Source: Austropuccinia psidii
Lineage: Eukaryota; Basidiomycota; Pucciniomycetes; Pucciniales; Sphaerophragmiaceae
Reading direction: 5' to 3'
Length of the DNA: 64,000 bases
Assembly (NCBI GenBank): GCA_023105745.1
Contig: JALGQZ010000005.1
Span: 62,362,019 to 62,426,018, forward strand
This document shows positions 46,131 to 59,731 of this stretch, piece by piece (the first letter of the stretch is position 1; every line of letters begins with the position of its first letter). Below the pieces are notes generated by a model. It was not told where the DNA came from. It saw nothing but the letters and a program-made list of their open reading frames with translations, and did no database searches. The position numbers were made by a program, and so were the translations under genes.

Positions 46131-48636
46131 TTGTGAAATATCTGTCTTTATGGTTATTTATATCAATACCATAAATATTCAAGTAATCATTTCCAAGAAT
46201 GATATGCTGAGATGTACAATTATCCATTACTACAATCTCAGTTTTCATTCTTACACTTCCTGCTGGATGTGGGAATACAATATTAGTATCCAATATGCCC
46301 AAGGGGTACATATTGTTACTGGCACTACTGAACTGTACACCTTCTATTGGTAATAGATGGTTTTTCCATTCAGGAAGTATAATTTGGAGATAATCCTTGC
46401 CAATACAAGTGCAAAATGCCCCTGTATCCAGATTTACTTTGGCTTCAATATCACCCATTAGAACTGATGTGATACAGGATGCTCCAGCAGTGTAACCCTT
46501 TCCTCTAGCAGGTTTTGTTTTACACATTCTGGCATCTTGGATATTGATCAGGTTGTAGCAATCCTCACTGTACTGTGGCAAGTGGGTATGGACTTCTGTG
46601 ACCTCAAAGAAAGCTGAAATGTTTTCAATGGGATAGTCCTCTACTGGTGTATCTTCAGAGACTGCAGAATCTTGATCAGACTCTTCTTTCTCTTCAGTAC
46701 ACTGAATGTCTTCAATGATTTGAACTTCATTGATCTTTGTCTTCTTAGGGCAAGTGTTGGCTAAATGTGAAGTACTTCCACATTTATGACACTTCAAGAC
46801 AGGTCTTTCTGGTCTTCTTTCCTCTCTAGGAATCTTTGAGACTATTTTGGACTCTATTGGGTTTCTAACCCAAGTTTTACCAATTCTTGTTCTGGTAATG
46901 ATATCTTCCATAGCATTAATGTAGTCCTCTGTTGAACAGGGTTCCACACATCTGCTTTTGATAGCATGTTCCAGTTCTCCTCCACACTTTCTTAATATTT
47001 TCATATTAATCATAGTGTCAGACATATCTGGGTGTAAAGCAGATAATCTGTCTTTTTGTTTGAAGAACCAAGTAAGTGGTTTGTCTTTTTCTGAGTTAAA
47101 AATGGCACTTTCAAAAGCATTCTCCATTTTAAACCTCCAAGAATTATTGGCCCATTTGGTAATCACTTCAGATTTCCACCAAGACCAGTCATGTCTTCCA
47201 TGATCCATTCTCATCTTGTAATACCATTTCTTTGCAGTCTTGGTAAACAAACAATGTAATTTTCCTACTATGATTTCATCAGGTATATTAAAGTCTTCTT
47301 GCAACATATCAATAGTCCTGATGAATTCAATATGGTTGTATTCTCCTTCACCAGAGAATGTTGGCCATTCTTCTAATTTGGGAATATCCTTTGCAGAAAT
47401 AACATTCTCTCCTAAGAATGGAGTCAAACTTTCTTTGACAGAAAGTTTTTCTTCAGTCAAAGGTGTAGAATGTCTTGGCATATGTGGTTCATGATTCTTA
47501 TGAATTTGCTCCACACTTGCAATTATTTCATTCTTCAATTTCTGCCTTTCACTGTCACTTTTTGCTAAATGTATAGCAAATTGATTGGTGTTCTTAACTA
47601 TTTGTAAGACATGGTCTTCAAGAGTTTTAAGTCTATCATTTACTTTAAAGATGGAAAGATCCTCTGTGTCATTATTTTGACATTGGTTCTCAATTCTTTC
47701 ACAAGCATTGCTAATTGACTCAAGGGTGACAGTTGTCAATTTATGCCAATCAGAATGTTGCTTGTCATTTTTCTTTAAATCATTGATGTCTAATGTAATT
47801 TGCTTTAACTTCGACTCAAGTTTGCCAATTTCTACACTAATACTTCTATGTACATCATTTATTTGCGTGGAAAAGTCCTGTTCATCCTTTCCTGCTCTTT
47901 GGCTGTGAATTCCATAAGAGTTCTGGCCATATTGAAGACACTGTCCACGGCTGAAGGCTCCAATCTGGGGATCCTGTACCCTTGTGGGTAAGGTCTGTGC
48001 CAATTGGCTTTGCCTTTGCCCTTGCCTTGATGGTTCTTGGGACCTCTCTGTTTCTTTTGAGGTCCTTTGGGCTTGTCCTTGGATGCTTCTGGAGCTGGTT
48101 TGGAGCTGGTAGATGCCACTGGTGCCTCTGTCTCCAAAGTTGGAGTCATTTCCAATTCTTTCTTCTGGTCTATGGATAAAAGACTCTGGTTCTTCAACCA
48201 ATTCTTTATCTTTTTGACCTTGTCTTTGCAAGACAGGGGGCTCCAACCTCCTAAGAGTTCTATGGTCTTCTCCTGACCCAGAAAGCTCTTGATGTGTAAG
48301 TAGGAGTTCATGGCCCCCTGCCAAAGGCTTGGGCAGATTTCCCACTCCTCTTCTTTGGCTGCTCTGAACCAATTTTTGTACTGGCTCTGATATATTTCTA
48401 TTGCTGCCACTTGAAAATGGTTCAGCCCTGGAAATATTATCATAAATTAGTTCAGGCTCAGAATTCACGTCAAAATCTGTTGGTACAGACCTTGGGGAAT
48501 GGGGGGCAACTCTGGCATCCTCCAGATGTGCCTTTCTTGTGGAAGATTTGGCACTTCTGGATTTGGTCTTGCCTCTTCCTTGTCCACATCCATCTGGTTG
48601 GACTGAATAGTTGCTTCCATTTCTGGTATGCACCAT
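46039..48636 (-). CDS. gag: Element C copy 2: gag and protease
   Basis: Identical in translation to copy 1, with the ATG at 48636, zinc knuckle, DTG protease and the same A6 frame break near 46110. Confidence 0.88.
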   Translation of the reverse strand: MVHTRNGSNYSVQPDGCGQGRGKTKSRSAKSSTRKAHLEDARVAPHSPRSVPTDFDVNSEPELIYDNISRAEPFSSGSNRNISEPVQKLVQSSQRRGVGNLPKPLAGGHELLLTHQELSGSGEDHRTLRRLEPPVLQRQGQKDKELVEEPESFIHRPEERIGNDSNFGDRGTSGIYQLQTSSRSIQGQAQRTSKETERSQEPSRQGQRQSQLAQTLPTRVQDPQIGAFSRGQCLQYGQNSYGIHSQRAGKDEQDFSTQINDVHRSISVEIGKLESKLKQITLDINDLKKNDKQHSDWHKLTTVTLESISNACERIENQCQNNDTEDLSIFKVNDRLKTLEDHVLQIVKNTNQFAIHLAKSDSERQKLKNEIIASVEQIHKNHEPHMPRHSTPLTEEKLSVKESLTPFLGENVISAKDIPKLEEWPTFSGEGEYNHIEFIRTIDMLQEDFNIPDEIIVGKLHCLFTKTAKKWYYKMRMDHGRHDWSWWKSEVITKWANNSWRFKMENAFESAIFNSEKDKPLTWFFKQKDRLSALHPDMSDTMINMKILRKCGGELEHAIKSRCVEPCSTEDYINAMEDIITRTRIGKTWVRNPIESKIVSKIPREERRPERPVLKCHKCGSTSHLANTCPKKTKINEVQIIEDIQCTEEKEESDQDSAVSEDTPVEDYPIENISAFFEVTEVHTHLPQYSEDCYNLINIQDARMCKTKPARGKGYTAGASCITSVLMGDIEAKVNLDTGAFCTCIGKDYLQIILPEWKNHLLPIEGVQFSSASNNMYPLGILDTNIVFPHPAGSVRMKTEIVVMDNCTSQHIILGNDYLNIYGIDINNHKDRYFTIGDNKRQKICFLQYAKTDICSIFCQRYLQR

Positions 48637-48846
48637 TTTCACGTCAATTTAAAGATAAAAGGTGAAAATATAAGATAAAATACACACCTTTTGGTGGTAA
48701 TTTAGCTTTTTCTGAGTTGAATAAGGTGCCTCTTTTAGCAATCTGCACCTCAATACTGTCTTCAGATTCTGCTTCTGAAGATTCTGGACTAGTGATATAT
48801 CTTTTACTGAGTCTGTTGCCAGCTGCACAGTATTTGATTAAAGACA
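47859..48846 (-). CDS. Element C copy 2 ORF0
   Basis: Exons 48846-48688 and 48427-47859 with the same splice signals as copy 1. It carries T at 48717 where copy 1 has C, giving Asn in place of Ser in exon 1. Confidence 0.57.
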
Positions 48847-49339
48847 CTAAAAGAAATTATAAAAGAGAAAAAATTATTTTTTATACTTTTTAAAATATTT
48901 TTAAAGATTTTTTATAAGTTTTATATTTTTTTTAATATTAAAAAAATTATTCTTTTTAAAGAAAAAAAATTAAAATTTAAGATTTTGAATGAAAATTAAT
49001 TCAGAGTAACTCAAAGAATAATTTTATAAGTTTTTGGATGTGAAAAAGCCACGTGTAAAAACAATATAAAATTAAACCAAATTCCTCAATGAAAAAGATT
49101 TTAAAACAATTTCAAAAATAAAAATATTTTTAACTCCAAATTGAAAGAAAAAAAATTAATTAAATTAATATATTTTAGAGCTTAAAAATATATTAATTAA
49201 GGGTACAAGGTTCAAAAAACACGGCCAGGCCCCCAAATGTAAGATGTGGTAGGTATGGTGGTTTTTTGAACACAAAAAATGAAGTCTAGAATATGATTAA
49301 AGCCAAGTCTATGGATAAAATCACGGCCAGGCCCCCAAA

Positions 49340-51258
49340 TGTAAGATGTGACTATGAAACTGATGATAATATTACTATTAATCAACAGTACTATGTCTGT
49401 TCTTATGAAATATAATAATAAAAAATTATTATAACCACAATTAAATAATTATAAAATTATTTCTTTCACGTGTTATACACTACTAGTGATCATAACAGTG
49501 AGCAGTAATTGTCTACAAGAATCAATTACAAGAAGAATTTAATAAAAAACTTCTTTTATTAAAATAATAAAATTATTTTAATATATAATTATCTTTTACA
49601 AGAATAATTATAAGATAATTCTTGAAGAAAACTATTACTAGAGAAAAACTTTAAGAATTAAAGATAAAAGACTCACTAATACTCCAAAGAACTTATTGAT
49701 AATAAAAGTAGAGAAATTTGACGTGGAATTGTGGATTTAAGGGATCAAAAGGATTTATAACAGTATTACAACAATATATAGTTGGATTCTATGATTTCAC
49801 GTCTTTCTGATTGATTCTGAAAGAATTAAAACACTTAAGAATAGTTGAACTAATACTTACTTGTTGGTAATAAAGATTTAATAAATTTATAAGATGATGA
49901 TACGGAAAAAACAGCAAGAAGAGGCTTCTTTTAAGTCAATAACAGCTCACAGAGGCGTGCCATGGAGCAAACTGAAAAACCAGTGAGTGAGAAAACAATA
50001 AACCTTTTTGGATTATTGATTGCATCATCTGTTGTCATGTAAGATTATCATAATTACTTAATTGATGCTTTTACGTGACTACCAACCCCAATATGGTTAA
50101 GAATAAAAGGAGTAACACTTGTAAATCTTCTTTTATTCTAAAATAATCATTGATTTCTCAAAGTTATCAATGTTATTGCCAATTTCATCACAGGTTGTAA
50201 TTACTGTGAATTTTTGAAGATTCAGTGTTTCACGTAGAATATCCAAAAATGGACTGTAAGTAAAACTTTTAATTTTACTAGTAAAACTGTAATTCCTTTT
50301 GGTTGTACCATAGATAATACAGTTCTCCTTTAATCCTGAAAGTTTCAGAAGGATTCATTAAGAATTGTATTTTTAATGAATTTTTGAAGGTTTTACCTCA
50401 TTTCTACGTAGAATTGCAAATAGCAGTGTTTTGCTGGTTGCTATGAGGTAAATCAATGAATATGGGTCCCAAAAGGGTTTTAATTACTCTTTTGGGGTTT
50501 ATCCATGGAAAGTCATTAGTAATTGACATGGTTACAGGAGTGTAAGTAGCTCATTACCTCCTTGGCACGTCAAAATAGCAGGTTATTTGCTATTTTCTGA
50601 TGTTTTACAGTAGTTGCAACTTGGTAACCAAGTTCCCAAAGAGTTTTAGTTTACCAATTGGGCCAAGATGAGCCATGGATCCAAGCTCTGGAGCTATCCA
50701 CGCCTCTGAGGCCTCAGAAGTTGGGTACCCTGGCTCTCTTTGATGTCTTTTGTCCCCCTTGCCTATTTTTTACGTCAAAATAGTAATTTAAGCTTAAAGT
50801 GAGATATCCACTATGGGTGTACCAAAAGTCCATGTAAGAATACCATGATATTAAGTGCTCAAAACATGCATAACACTATTCTTAGTGTATATGTAACATG
50901 GGATTTCTCACTTTCCCATTATTTTGGCTAAAAATCAAGAAAAACAAAAATTTTCACGGATCTTTTATGTGGTATTAATGATGTGGTATTGAAGTATTTT
51001 CCATTTTACCACCTCAAATACTTAAATTGAGCTTATTCACTCTATGGAGCTACCCTAGGTGAATTTTTGTGTAGAATCCAAATCTGGTCTTAAATCCATG
51101 GATTTACTTACTCAATAAAAAGTTATTCATCTTTTTCTGAAATTGAAAATGATGAATTTTGGATATATGCATGACTTATGAGTTGTGCATAATTCAAAAT
51201 CTCTTTTTAAGATAATTGTGGCCTATTTGGGTATGTAAAATATACCTCAAGGCTCACA
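49340..51258 (-). repeat. Element C LTR3
   Basis: 1,919 bp. It has the same state as LTR2 at all three variable sites: C (49491), A (50836) and G (offset 1599). Confidence 0.95.
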
Positions 51259-51399
51259 TTCCCTCCCACCAAAAAATAAAATTGTATTACAATTTTATTA
51301 GTGATAAAAGAATAAGGCCCAAAAAGGGGGTTAATGTCCACTGTCCAACCTCTTCGCATTACTCAGATCAAGTAATTTAAAGCACATTTATAGACATAT

Positions 51400-52644
51400 T
51401 CAGGCTTGTGGCCTTCTTTCATGTCTAAATCTTCTTAAGAGTTTATCTGAGTCAGGTATTTCTGATTCTGCCATCCATTCATCTTCATGTACTGGATTTC
51501 TATATCTGACAAGATATTCTCTTTGATTTTTACCCCTAAGTCTCCTTTCTTTAATGACTTTCTTTATCTTTCTGTCTTCATTCTGTTCCACAGGGGGCAC
51601 AGTTAAAGGAGTTGGGTTCCTTAAAGGAAACAATTCTTTGTCAGCTGGTTGATAAGGTTTTATCAAGCTGACTGGAAATGTGGGGTGTTTATTTTCCAAT
51701 TCACCACTCAATTCCACTTGAACTGCATTGGTTCCATGTAAGGCAACAATAACAAAAGGTCCTACATAAGAATCTTTAAGTTTCTTTGGGCCTTTGATAT
51801 TATTAAAATTCAAGGTTGAAACTAGAACTAAGTCCCCTACTTTGAAGTCTGGTACTTTATGACTCTTGTCCCACTTCTGTTTTGCATAATCAAAAGCATC
51901 ATCCATACTTTGTTTTGCATGGTGTTTTACTTTATCAAGCATTAATTTAAAGCTGGAAGCTGTAGGATGAATGTCAATCAAGTCTTTCCTCAGTGTGTCT
52001 GCTGGGAGTCTTGGATTCCATCCTTTTTCTAACATAGCAGGAGTTTGTCCTGTGGAAGAATGGACTGATGTCTTGTATACCAATTCTAATGCAGGTATCA
52101 GAGTGCACCAGTCATGGGTAAAGCCATCTGAGTCTTTAAATTCTAATCCATAAGCACAAAATCTCCTGATCATGTCTTCTAAAGTTTGAATCATCCTCTC
52201 TGCTAGCCCATCTGTTTGAGGGTGATATGCTGTAGAGAATGATAACTTAGTCCCAAACAATCTATGAAGATTGGTCCAAAGTGCAGATGTGAACTTGGGG
52301 TCTCTGTCACTTATGATATTCTTAAATAACCCTGTATGAGAAATAACTCTACTCCATAAAAGAAGAGCTGTATCCATAGCAGTGTCATCTTTATGACATG
52401 GTAAGAATATGGGAGTCTTGCTATATCTGTCTACAATGACTAAACAAGCATTATAACTTTTGTCACCACTTGGAGGAAGTGCTGTGACCCAATCCATGTG
52501 AACAACTTCCCAAGGGGATTTTGGTTCTTGAATATGGATCATTAATCCAAATTTCTTGCCTGTACTCCTGTTTTGCTTTTTGGCATCTATCACAGGTATG
52601 GCAATATTCAATGGTTTCTTTTCTCCAAGATGGCCACCATGCAC
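51400..52644 (-). CDS. pol: Element C copy 3: integrase core and chromodomain-like tail
   Basis: Identical in translation to copies 1 and 2. Confidence 0.88.
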   Translation of the reverse strand: MHGGHLGEKKPLNIAIPVIDAKKQNRSTGKKFGLMIHIQEPKSPWEVVHMDWVTALPPSGDKSYNACLVIVDRYSKTPIFLPCHKDDTAMDTALLLWSRVISHTGLFKNIISDRDPKFTSALWTNLHRLFGTKLSFSTAYHPQTDGLAERMIQTLEDMIRRFCAYGLEFKDSDGFTHDWCTLIPALELVYKTSVHSSTGQTPAMLEKGWNPRLPADTLRKDLIDIHPTASSFKLMLDKVKHHAKQSMDDAFDYAKQKWDKSHKVPDFKVGDLVLVSTLNFNNIKGPKKLKDSYVGPFVIVALHGTNAVQVELSGELENKHPTFPVSLIKPYQPADKELFPLRNPTPLTVPPVEQNEDRKIKKVIKERRLRGKNQREYLVRYRNPVHEDEWMAESEIPDSDKLLRRFRHERRPQA

Positions 52645-54598
52645 AGTTCTTCACCTTTTCAAGTGTTCTGTCTTCTGATAGGTGTCCAGAGTAAATGCTA
52701 TCATGGCATTCATGAAGAATGGTATTGATGAGCAATCTACTACACAATGTCATCACACAAGAATGTTTTGTTCTATGGTAAATAATCCCATCAAACAAGT
52801 GAAATCTTCCTTCAGAATAGGAATTTTTCCAAACTTCATCTAGTGTATTAACCAAAGATGTGTCTTTGCAGTCTTTATCCAATAAAGAAGTCAAGATATG
52901 GCAATTCTTGTCTTGTTTATAAGACTCTCTGACCTCTTCAAAGAATTCAGTCCCAATATCAGTTATGTTAATCCCTTCAATTGGAATCTGTGGTTCAGCT
53001 TCCAAAGGTACATAAGCTGGGTTATCAGGAGTGTTGGCTAAAGCCCATCTACTAAGTCCATCAGCATTTTTGTGAATGTTTCCTGCTTTATGAACTATAG
53101 TCATGTTTCCTCTATATTCTTGAATGGCTATTTGCCATCGCAACATATGTCTGTTGGGAGTTTTCATGTTAAGAAGTGATTTCACGGCATTACAGTCAGT
53201 TATCACTTCAAAAACACTGCCATCAAGGTAATAGTGTAATTTCTCAAGTGCCCATACCAAACATAAGCACTCCATTTGGCTTGCACCATATCTGGCTTCT
53301 GTTGGTTTGATTTGTCTTGAGATATAACAAACTGGTCCTTCTGTAGGTTTGTCATCAATAATTTGGACTTGGTGTAGGGCTGCCCCTAATCCATCCCCAC
53401 ATGCATCAATGTACAATTTAAAAGGAATATTCCAGTCAGGCATGAGGAGTAAAGGTGCTTCTGTAAGGGCTTTCTTTATCTTCTCATAAGCTTTAATTCT
53501 TTCCTGTGTCATTTCAAATACAGTCTGTTGATCACAGATTCTATAAAGTGACTTGGCTAGAATTGCAAAATCTTTCAAGTGTTGCCTATAGTAACTAGCA
53601 AATCCAAGAAAAGACATCATTTCTTTTTTATTCTGGGGTATTGGCTTAAGTAACACTGCTGCTACTTTATTCTTGTCAATACCCAAGCTCAAACCAGAAA
53701 CAACATGTCCTAATGCTTTGAGTTCTTCAAAACCAAAATTGCATTTCTTAAGTGAAATTTTCATGTTCACTTCTGCAACTTTATGAAGTACTCTTGCAAG
53801 TCTTTCAAGGTGCAAAGACCATGAGTCAGAAAATATAATAATATCATCAATATAAATGATAAGCCATCCTTCAGACAATTCTGTGGGGAAGATGGTATTC
53901 ATCATTCTTTGATAATGAGATGGAGCATTTTTAATGCCAAATGGCATTCTAAGATACTCATAAATACCACAGTGAGTGATAATTCTAAGTAATTTCCTAG
54001 CTTTAGGCGTCAAAACATTTTGATGGAAGCCTTTTAATGCATCCATTGATGTTATATACTTGGCTTTAGACAATTGAGTCAAGGTTTCTTGGATCCTAGG
54101 GATTGGATACCTATCTGGAACTGTGTAGGTATTCAAAGCTCTAAAATCTCCAACCATTCTTGACTTATCACTATGCCATGCAATAATAACAGGTGTTGTC
54201 ACTTCAACTTCCTCATTATGGCCTACTTTCCTTAGCACACCAAGTTGGATCAACTCTTGGATATGTTTTTCCAAGGCCTCTCTAGCTCTGGGACTGGCTG
54301 GATAAGCTGGTCTTCTAAGTACTGGAGGATATGGTCTATCAATATTAAGAGTAATATCAATTTCATGTCCCCTTATAGCGCCTAATGGTTCATTATCAGA
54401 TGCAAATGCATTATTGTATGTATATAATACATCAATAAGTTCATTCCTCATCTTTGGTGACAATGATGGATTAATTTGTGCTTCAACAAGTTGTTTAGAC
54501 ACAAATTCATCTTTGTAAGTATCTTTGACAGAAGATACTACAGATATCTGTTTTGGCATATTGGAGAAAGCAAATTTTTTGCCTTTTGTTATCTCCAA
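52463..54598 (-). CDS. pol: Element C copy 3: RT, RNase H and integrase zinc domain
   Basis: Identical in translation to copies 1 and 2, with the same frame breaks. Confidence 0.9.
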   Translation of the reverse strand: MEITKGKKFAFSNMPKQISVVSSVKDTYKDEFVSKQLVEAQINPSLSPKMRNELIDVLYTYNNAFASDNEPLGAIRGHEIDITLNIDRPYPPVLRRPAYPASPRAREALEKHIQELIQLGVLRKVGHNEEVEVTTPVIIAWHSDKSRMVGDFRALNTYTVPDRYPIPRIQETLTQLSKAKYITSMDALKGFHQNVLTPKARKLLRIITHCGIYEYLRMPFGIKNAPSHYQRMMNTIFPTELSEGWLIIYIDDIIIFSDSWSLHLERLARVLHKVAEVNMKISLKKCNFGFEELKALGHVVSGLSLGIDKNKVAAVLLKPIPQNKKEMMSFLGFASYYRQHLKDFAILAKSLYRICDQQTVFEMTQERIKAYEKIKKALTEAPLLLMPDWNIPFKLYIDACGDGLGAALHQVQIIDDKPTEGPVCYISRQIKPTEARYGASQMECLCLVWALEKLHYYLDGSVFEVITDCNAVKSLLNMKTPNRHMLRWQIAIQEYRGNMTIVHKAGNIHKNADGLSRWALANTPDNPAYVPLEAEPQIPIEGINITDIGTEFFEEVRESYKQDKNCHILTSLLDKDCKDTSLVNTLDEVWKNSYSEGRFHLFDGIIYHRTKHSCVMTLCSRLLINTILHECHDSIYSGHLSEDRTLEKVKNCAWWPSWRKETIEYCHTCDRCQKAKQEYRQEIWINDPYSRTKIPLGSCSHGLGHSTSSKW

Positions 54599-57104
54599 TT
54601 GTGAAATATCTGTCTTTATGGTTATTTATATCAATACCATAAATATTCAAGTAATCATTTCCAAGAATGATATGCTGAGATGTACAATTATCCATTACTA
54701 CAATCTCAGTTTTCATTCTTACACTTCCTGCTGGATGTGGGAATACAATATTAGTATCCAATATGCCCAAGGGGTACATATTGTTACTGGCACTACTGAA
54801 CTGTACACCTTCTATTGGTAATAGATGGTTTTTCCATTCAGGAAGTATAATTTGGAGATAATCCTTGCCAATACAAGTGCAAAATGCCCCTGTATCCAGA
54901 TTTACTTTGGCTTCAATATCACCCATTAGAACTGATGTGATACAGGATGCTCCAGCAGTGTAACCCTTTCCTCTAGCAGGTTTTGTTTTACACATTCTGG
55001 CATCTTGGATATTGATCAGGTTGTAGCAATCCTCACTGTACTGTGGCAAGTGGGTATGGACTTCTGTGACCTCAAAGAAAGCTGAAATGTTTTCAATGGG
55101 ATAGTCCTCTACTGGTGTATCTTCAGAGACTGCAGAATCTTGATCAGACTCTTCTTTCTCTTCAGTACACTGAATGTCTTCAATGATTTGAACTTCATTG
55201 ATCTTTGTCTTCTTAGGGCAAGTGTTGGCTAAATGTGAAGTACTTCCACATTTATGACACTTCAAGACAGGTCTTTCTGGTCTTCTTTCCTCTCTAGGAA
55301 TCTTTGAGACTATTTTGGACTCTATTGGGTTTCTAACCCAAGTTTTACCAATTCTTGTTCTGGTAATGATATCTTCCATAGCATTAATGTAGTCCTCTGT
55401 TGAACAGGGTTCCACACATCTGCTTTTGATAGCATGTTCCAGTTCTCCTCCACACTTTCTTAATATTTTCATATTAATCATAGTGTCAGACATATCTGGG
55501 TGTAAAGCAGATAATCTGTCTTTTTGTTTGAAGAACCAAGTAAGTGGTTTGTCTTTTTCTGAGTTAAAAATGGCACTTTCAAAAGCATTCTCCATTTTAA
55601 ACCTCCAAGAATTATTGGCCCATTTGGTAATCACTTCAGATTTCCACCAAGACCAGTCATGTCTTCCATGATCCATTCTCATCTTGTAATACCATTTCTT
55701 TGCAGTCTTGGTAAACAAACAATGTAATTTTCCTACTATGATTTCATCAGGTATATTAAAGTCTTCTTGCAACATATCAATAGTCCTGATGAATTCAATA
55801 TGGTTGTATTCTCCTTCACCAGAGAATGTTGGCCATTCTTCTAATTTGGGAATATCCTTTGCAGAAATAACATTCTCTCCTAAGAATGGAGTCAAACTTT
55901 CTTTGACAGAAAGTTTTTCTTCAGTCAAAGGTGTAGAATGTCTTGGCATATGTGGTTCATGATTCTTATGAATTTGCTCCACACTTGCAATTATTTCATT
56001 CTTCAATTTCTGCCTTTCACTGTCACTTTTTGCTAAATGTATAGCAAATTGATTGGTGTTCTTAACTATTTGTAAGACATGGTCTTCAAGAGTTTTAAGT
56101 CTATCATTTACTTTAAAGATGGAAAGATCCTCTGTGTCATTATTTTGACATTGGTTCTCAATTCTTTCACAAGCATTGCTAATTGACTCAAGGGTGACAG
56201 TTGTCAATTTATGCCAATCAGAATGTTGCTTGTCATTTTTCTTTAAATCATTGATGTCTAATGTAATTTGCTTTAACTTCGACTCAAGTTTGCCAATTTC
56301 TACACTAATACTTCTATGTACATCATTTATTTGCGTGGAAAAGTCCTGTTCATCCTTTCCTGCTCTTTGGCTGTGAATTCCATAAGAGTTCTGGCCATAT
56401 TGAAGACACTGTCCACGGCTGAAGGCTCCAATCTGGGGATCCTGTACCCTTGTGGGTAAGGTCTGTGCCAATTGGCTTTGCCTTTGCCCTTGCCTTGATG
56501 GTTCTTGGGACCTCTCTGTTTCTTTTGAGGTCCTTTGGGCTTGTCCTTGGATGCTTCTGGAGCTGGTTTGGAGCTGGTAGATGCCACTGGTGCCTCTGTC
56601 TCCAAAGTTGGAGTCATTTCCAATTCTTTCTTCTGGTCTATGGATAAAAGACTCTGGTTCTTCAACCAATTCTTTATCTTTTTGACCTTGTCTTTGCAAG
56701 ACAGGGGGCTCCAACCTCCTAAGAGTTCTATGGTCTTCTCCTGACCCAGAAAGCTCTTGATGTGTAAGTAGGAGTTCATGGCCCCCTGCCAAAGGCTTGG
56801 GCAGATTTCCCACTCCTCTTCTTTGGCTGCTCTGAACCAATTTTTGTACTGGCTCTGATATATTTCTATTGCTGCCACTTGAAAATGGTTCAGCCCTGGA
56901 AATATTATCATAAATTAGTTCAGGCTCAGAATTCACGTCAAAATCTGTTGGTACAGACCTTGGGGAATGGGGGGCAACTCTGGCATCCTCCAGATGTGCC
57001 TTTCTTGTGGAAGATTTGGCACTTCTGGATTTGGTCTTGCCTCTTCCTTGTCCACATCCATCTGGTTGGACTGAATAGTTGCTTCCATTTCTGGTATGCA
57101 CCAT
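54507..57104 (-). CDS. gag: Element C copy 3: gag and protease
   Basis: Identical in translation to copies 1 and 2. The ATG is at 57104. Confidence 0.88.
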   Translation of the reverse strand: MVHTRNGSNYSVQPDGCGQGRGKTKSRSAKSSTRKAHLEDARVAPHSPRSVPTDFDVNSEPELIYDNISRAEPFSSGSNRNISEPVQKLVQSSQRRGVGNLPKPLAGGHELLLTHQELSGSGEDHRTLRRLEPPVLQRQGQKDKELVEEPESFIHRPEERIGNDSNFGDRGTSGIYQLQTSSRSIQGQAQRTSKETERSQEPSRQGQRQSQLAQTLPTRVQDPQIGAFSRGQCLQYGQNSYGIHSQRAGKDEQDFSTQINDVHRSISVEIGKLESKLKQITLDINDLKKNDKQHSDWHKLTTVTLESISNACERIENQCQNNDTEDLSIFKVNDRLKTLEDHVLQIVKNTNQFAIHLAKSDSERQKLKNEIIASVEQIHKNHEPHMPRHSTPLTEEKLSVKESLTPFLGENVISAKDIPKLEEWPTFSGEGEYNHIEFIRTIDMLQEDFNIPDEIIVGKLHCLFTKTAKKWYYKMRMDHGRHDWSWWKSEVITKWANNSWRFKMENAFESAIFNSEKDKPLTWFFKQKDRLSALHPDMSDTMINMKILRKCGGELEHAIKSRCVEPCSTEDYINAMEDIITRTRIGKTWVRNPIESKIVSKIPREERRPERPVLKCHKCGSTSHLANTCPKKTKINEVQIIEDIQCTEEKEESDQDSAVSEDTPVEDYPIENISAFFEVTEVHTHLPQYSEDCYNLINIQDARMCKTKPARGKGYTAGASCITSVLMGDIEAKVNLDTGAFCTCIGKDYLQIILPEWKNHLLPIEGVQFSSASNNMYPLGILDTNIVFPHPAGSVRMKTEIVVMDNCTSQHIILGNDYLNIYGIDINNHKDRYFTIGDNKRQKICFLQYAKTDICSIFCQRYLQR

Positions 57105-57314
57105 TTTCACGTCAATTTAAAGATAAAAGGTGAAAATATAAGATAAAATACACACCTTTTGGTGGTAATTTAGCTTTTTCTGAGTTGAATAAGGTGCCTC
57201 TTTTAGCAATCTGCACCTCAATACTGTCTTCAGATTCTGCTTCTGAAGATTCTGGACTAGTGATATATCTTTTACTGAGTCTGTTGCCAGCTGCACAGTA
57301 TTTGATTAAAGACA
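56327..57314 (-). CDS. Element C copy 3 ORF0
   Basis: Exons 57314-57156 and 56895-56327, identical to copy 2, with T at 57185. Confidence 0.57.
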
Positions 57315-57807
57315 CTAAAAGAAATTATAAAAGAGAAAAAATTATTTTTTATACTTTTTAAAATATTTTTAAAGATTTTTTATAAGTTTTATATTTTTTT
57401 TAATATTAAAAAAATTATTCTTTTTAAAGAAAAAAAATTAAAATTTAAGATTTTGAATGAAAATTAATTCAGAGTAACTCAAAGAATAATTTTATAAGTT
57501 TTTGGATGTGAAAAAGCCACGTGTAAAAACAATATAAAATTAAACCAAATTCCTCAATGAAAAAGATTTTAAAACAATTTCAAAAATAAAAATATTTTTA
57601 ACTCCAAATTGAAAGAAAAAAAATTAATTAAATTAATATATTTTAGAGCTTAAAAATATATTAATTAAGGGTACAAGGTTCAAAAAACACGGCCAGGCCC
57701 CCAAATGTAAGATGTGGTAGGTATGGTGGTTTTTTGAACACAAAAAATGAAGTCTAGAATATGATTAAAGCCAAGTCTATGGATAAAATCACGGCCAGGC
57801 CCCCAAA

Positions 57808-59726
57808 TGTAAGATGTGACTATGAAACTGATGATAATATTACTATTAATCAACAGTACTATGTCTGTTCTTATGAAATATAATAATAAAAAATTATTAT
57901 AACCACAATTAAATAATTATAAAATTATTTCTTTCACGTGTTATACACTACTAGTGATCATAACAGTGAGCAGTAATTGTCTACAAGAATCAATTACAAG
58001 AAGAATTTAATAAAAAACTTCTTTTATTAAAATAATAAAATTATTTTAATATATAATTATCTTTTACAAGAATAATTATAAGATAATTCTTGAAGAAAAC
58101 TATTACTAGAGAAAAACTTTAAGAATTAAAGATAAAAGACTCACTAATACTCCAAAGAACTTATTGATAATAAAAGTAGAGAAATTTGACGTGGAATTGT
58201 GGATTTAAGGGATCAAAAGGATTTATAACAGTATTACAACAATATATAGTTGGATTCTATGATTTCACGTCTTTCTGATTGATTCTGAAAGAATTAAAAC
58301 ACTTAAGAATAGTTGAACTAATACTTACTTGTTGGTAATAAAGATTTAATAAATTTATAAGATGATGATACGGAAAAAACAGCAAGAAGAGGCTTCTTTT
58401 AAGTCAATAACAGCTCACAGAGGCGTGCCATGGAGCAAACTGAAAAACCAGTGAGTGAGAAAACAATAAACCTTTTTGGATTATTGATTGCATCATCTGT
58501 TGTCATGTAAGATTATCATAATTACTTAATTGATGCTTTTACGTGACTACCAACCCCAATATGGTTAAGAATAAAAGGAGTAACACTTGTAAATCTTCTT
58601 TTATTCTAAAATAATCATTGATTTCTCAAAGTTATCAATGTTATTGCCAATTTCATCACAGGTTGTAATTACTGTGAATTTTTGAAGATTCAGTGTTTCA
58701 CGTAGAATATCCAAAAATGGACTGTAAGTAAAACTTTTAATTTTACTAGTAAAACTGTAATTCCTTTTGGTTGTACCATAGATAATACAGTTCTCCTTTA
58801 ATCCTGAAAGTTTCAGAAGGATTCATTAAGAATTGTATTTTTAATGAATTTTTGAAGGTTTTACCTCATTTCTACGTAGAATTGCAAATAGCAGTGTTTT
58901 GCTGGTTGCTATGAGGTAAATCAATGAATATGGGTCCCAAAAGGGTTTTAATTACTCTTTTGGGGTTTATCCATGGAAAGTCATTAGTAATTGACATGGT
59001 TACAGGAGTGTAAGTAGCTCATTACCTCCTTGGCACGTCAAAATAGCAGGTTATTTGCTATTTTCTGATGTTTTACAGTAGTTGCAACTTGGTAACCAAG
59101 TTCCCAAAGAGTTTTAGTTTACCAATTGGGCCAAGATGAGCCATGGATCCAAGCTCTGGAGCTATCCACGCCTCTGAGGCCTCAGAAGTTGGGTACCCTG
59201 GCTCTCTTTGATGTCTTTTGTCCCCCTTGCCTATTTTTTACGTCAAAATAGTAATTTAAGCTTAAAGTGAGATATCCACTATGGGTGTACCAAAAGTCCA
59301 TGTCAGAATACCATGATATTAAGTGCTCAAAACATGCATAACACTATTCTTAGTGTATATGTAACATGGGATTTCTCACTTTCCCATTATTTTGGCTAAA
59401 AATCAAAAAAAACAAAAATTTTCACGGATCTTTTATGTGGTATTAATGATGTGGTATTGAAGTATTTTCCATTTTACCACCTCAAATACTTAAATTGAGC
59501 TTATTCACTCTATGGAGCTACCCTAGGTGAATTTTTGTGTAGAATCCAAATCTGGTCTTAAATCCATGGATTTACTTACTCAATAAAAAGTTATTCATCT
59601 TTTTCTGAAATTGAAAATGATGAATTTTGGATATATGCATGACTTATGAGTTGTGCATAATTCAAAATCTCTTTTTAAGATAATTGTGGCCTATTTGGGT
59701 ATGTAAAATATACCTCAAGGCTCACA
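57808..59726 (-). repeat. Element C LTR4 (5' end of array in sense)
   Basis: 1,919 bp. It has C at 57959, C at 59304 (A in the other LTRs) and A at 59407 (G in the others). The right flank GTTGT matches 32399-32403. Confidence 0.95.
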
Positions 59727-59731
59727 GTTGT
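59727..59731. repeat. Target-site duplication of the C array (right), GTTGT
   Basis: This follows the LTR4 terminus CTCACA and matches 32399-32403. Confidence 0.92.

Larger units (their letters stand above)
32404..59726 (-). mobile_element. Element C tandem array: 4 LTRs and 3 internal regions
   Basis: This 27,323-bp unit has the order LTR1 - body1 - LTR2 - body2 - LTR3 - body3 - LTR4. LTRs are 1,919 bp and bodies 6,549 bp, with an exact 8,468-bp period. The whole is flanked by one GTTGT duplication, so it entered the genome as one insertion and was then amplified in place, or integrated as a concatemer. Comparing copies by eye I found only four single-base differences. The coding strand is minus. 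Each body carries gag-protease, RT-RNase H, integrase-chromodomain and the overlapping ORF0. Confidence 0.93.

Noticed and set aside
32404..59726. Three independent insertions of element C
   Set aside because: Each insertion should have its own LTR pair and target duplication. Here LTRs are shared between neighbours and only the outer ends carry GTTGT.
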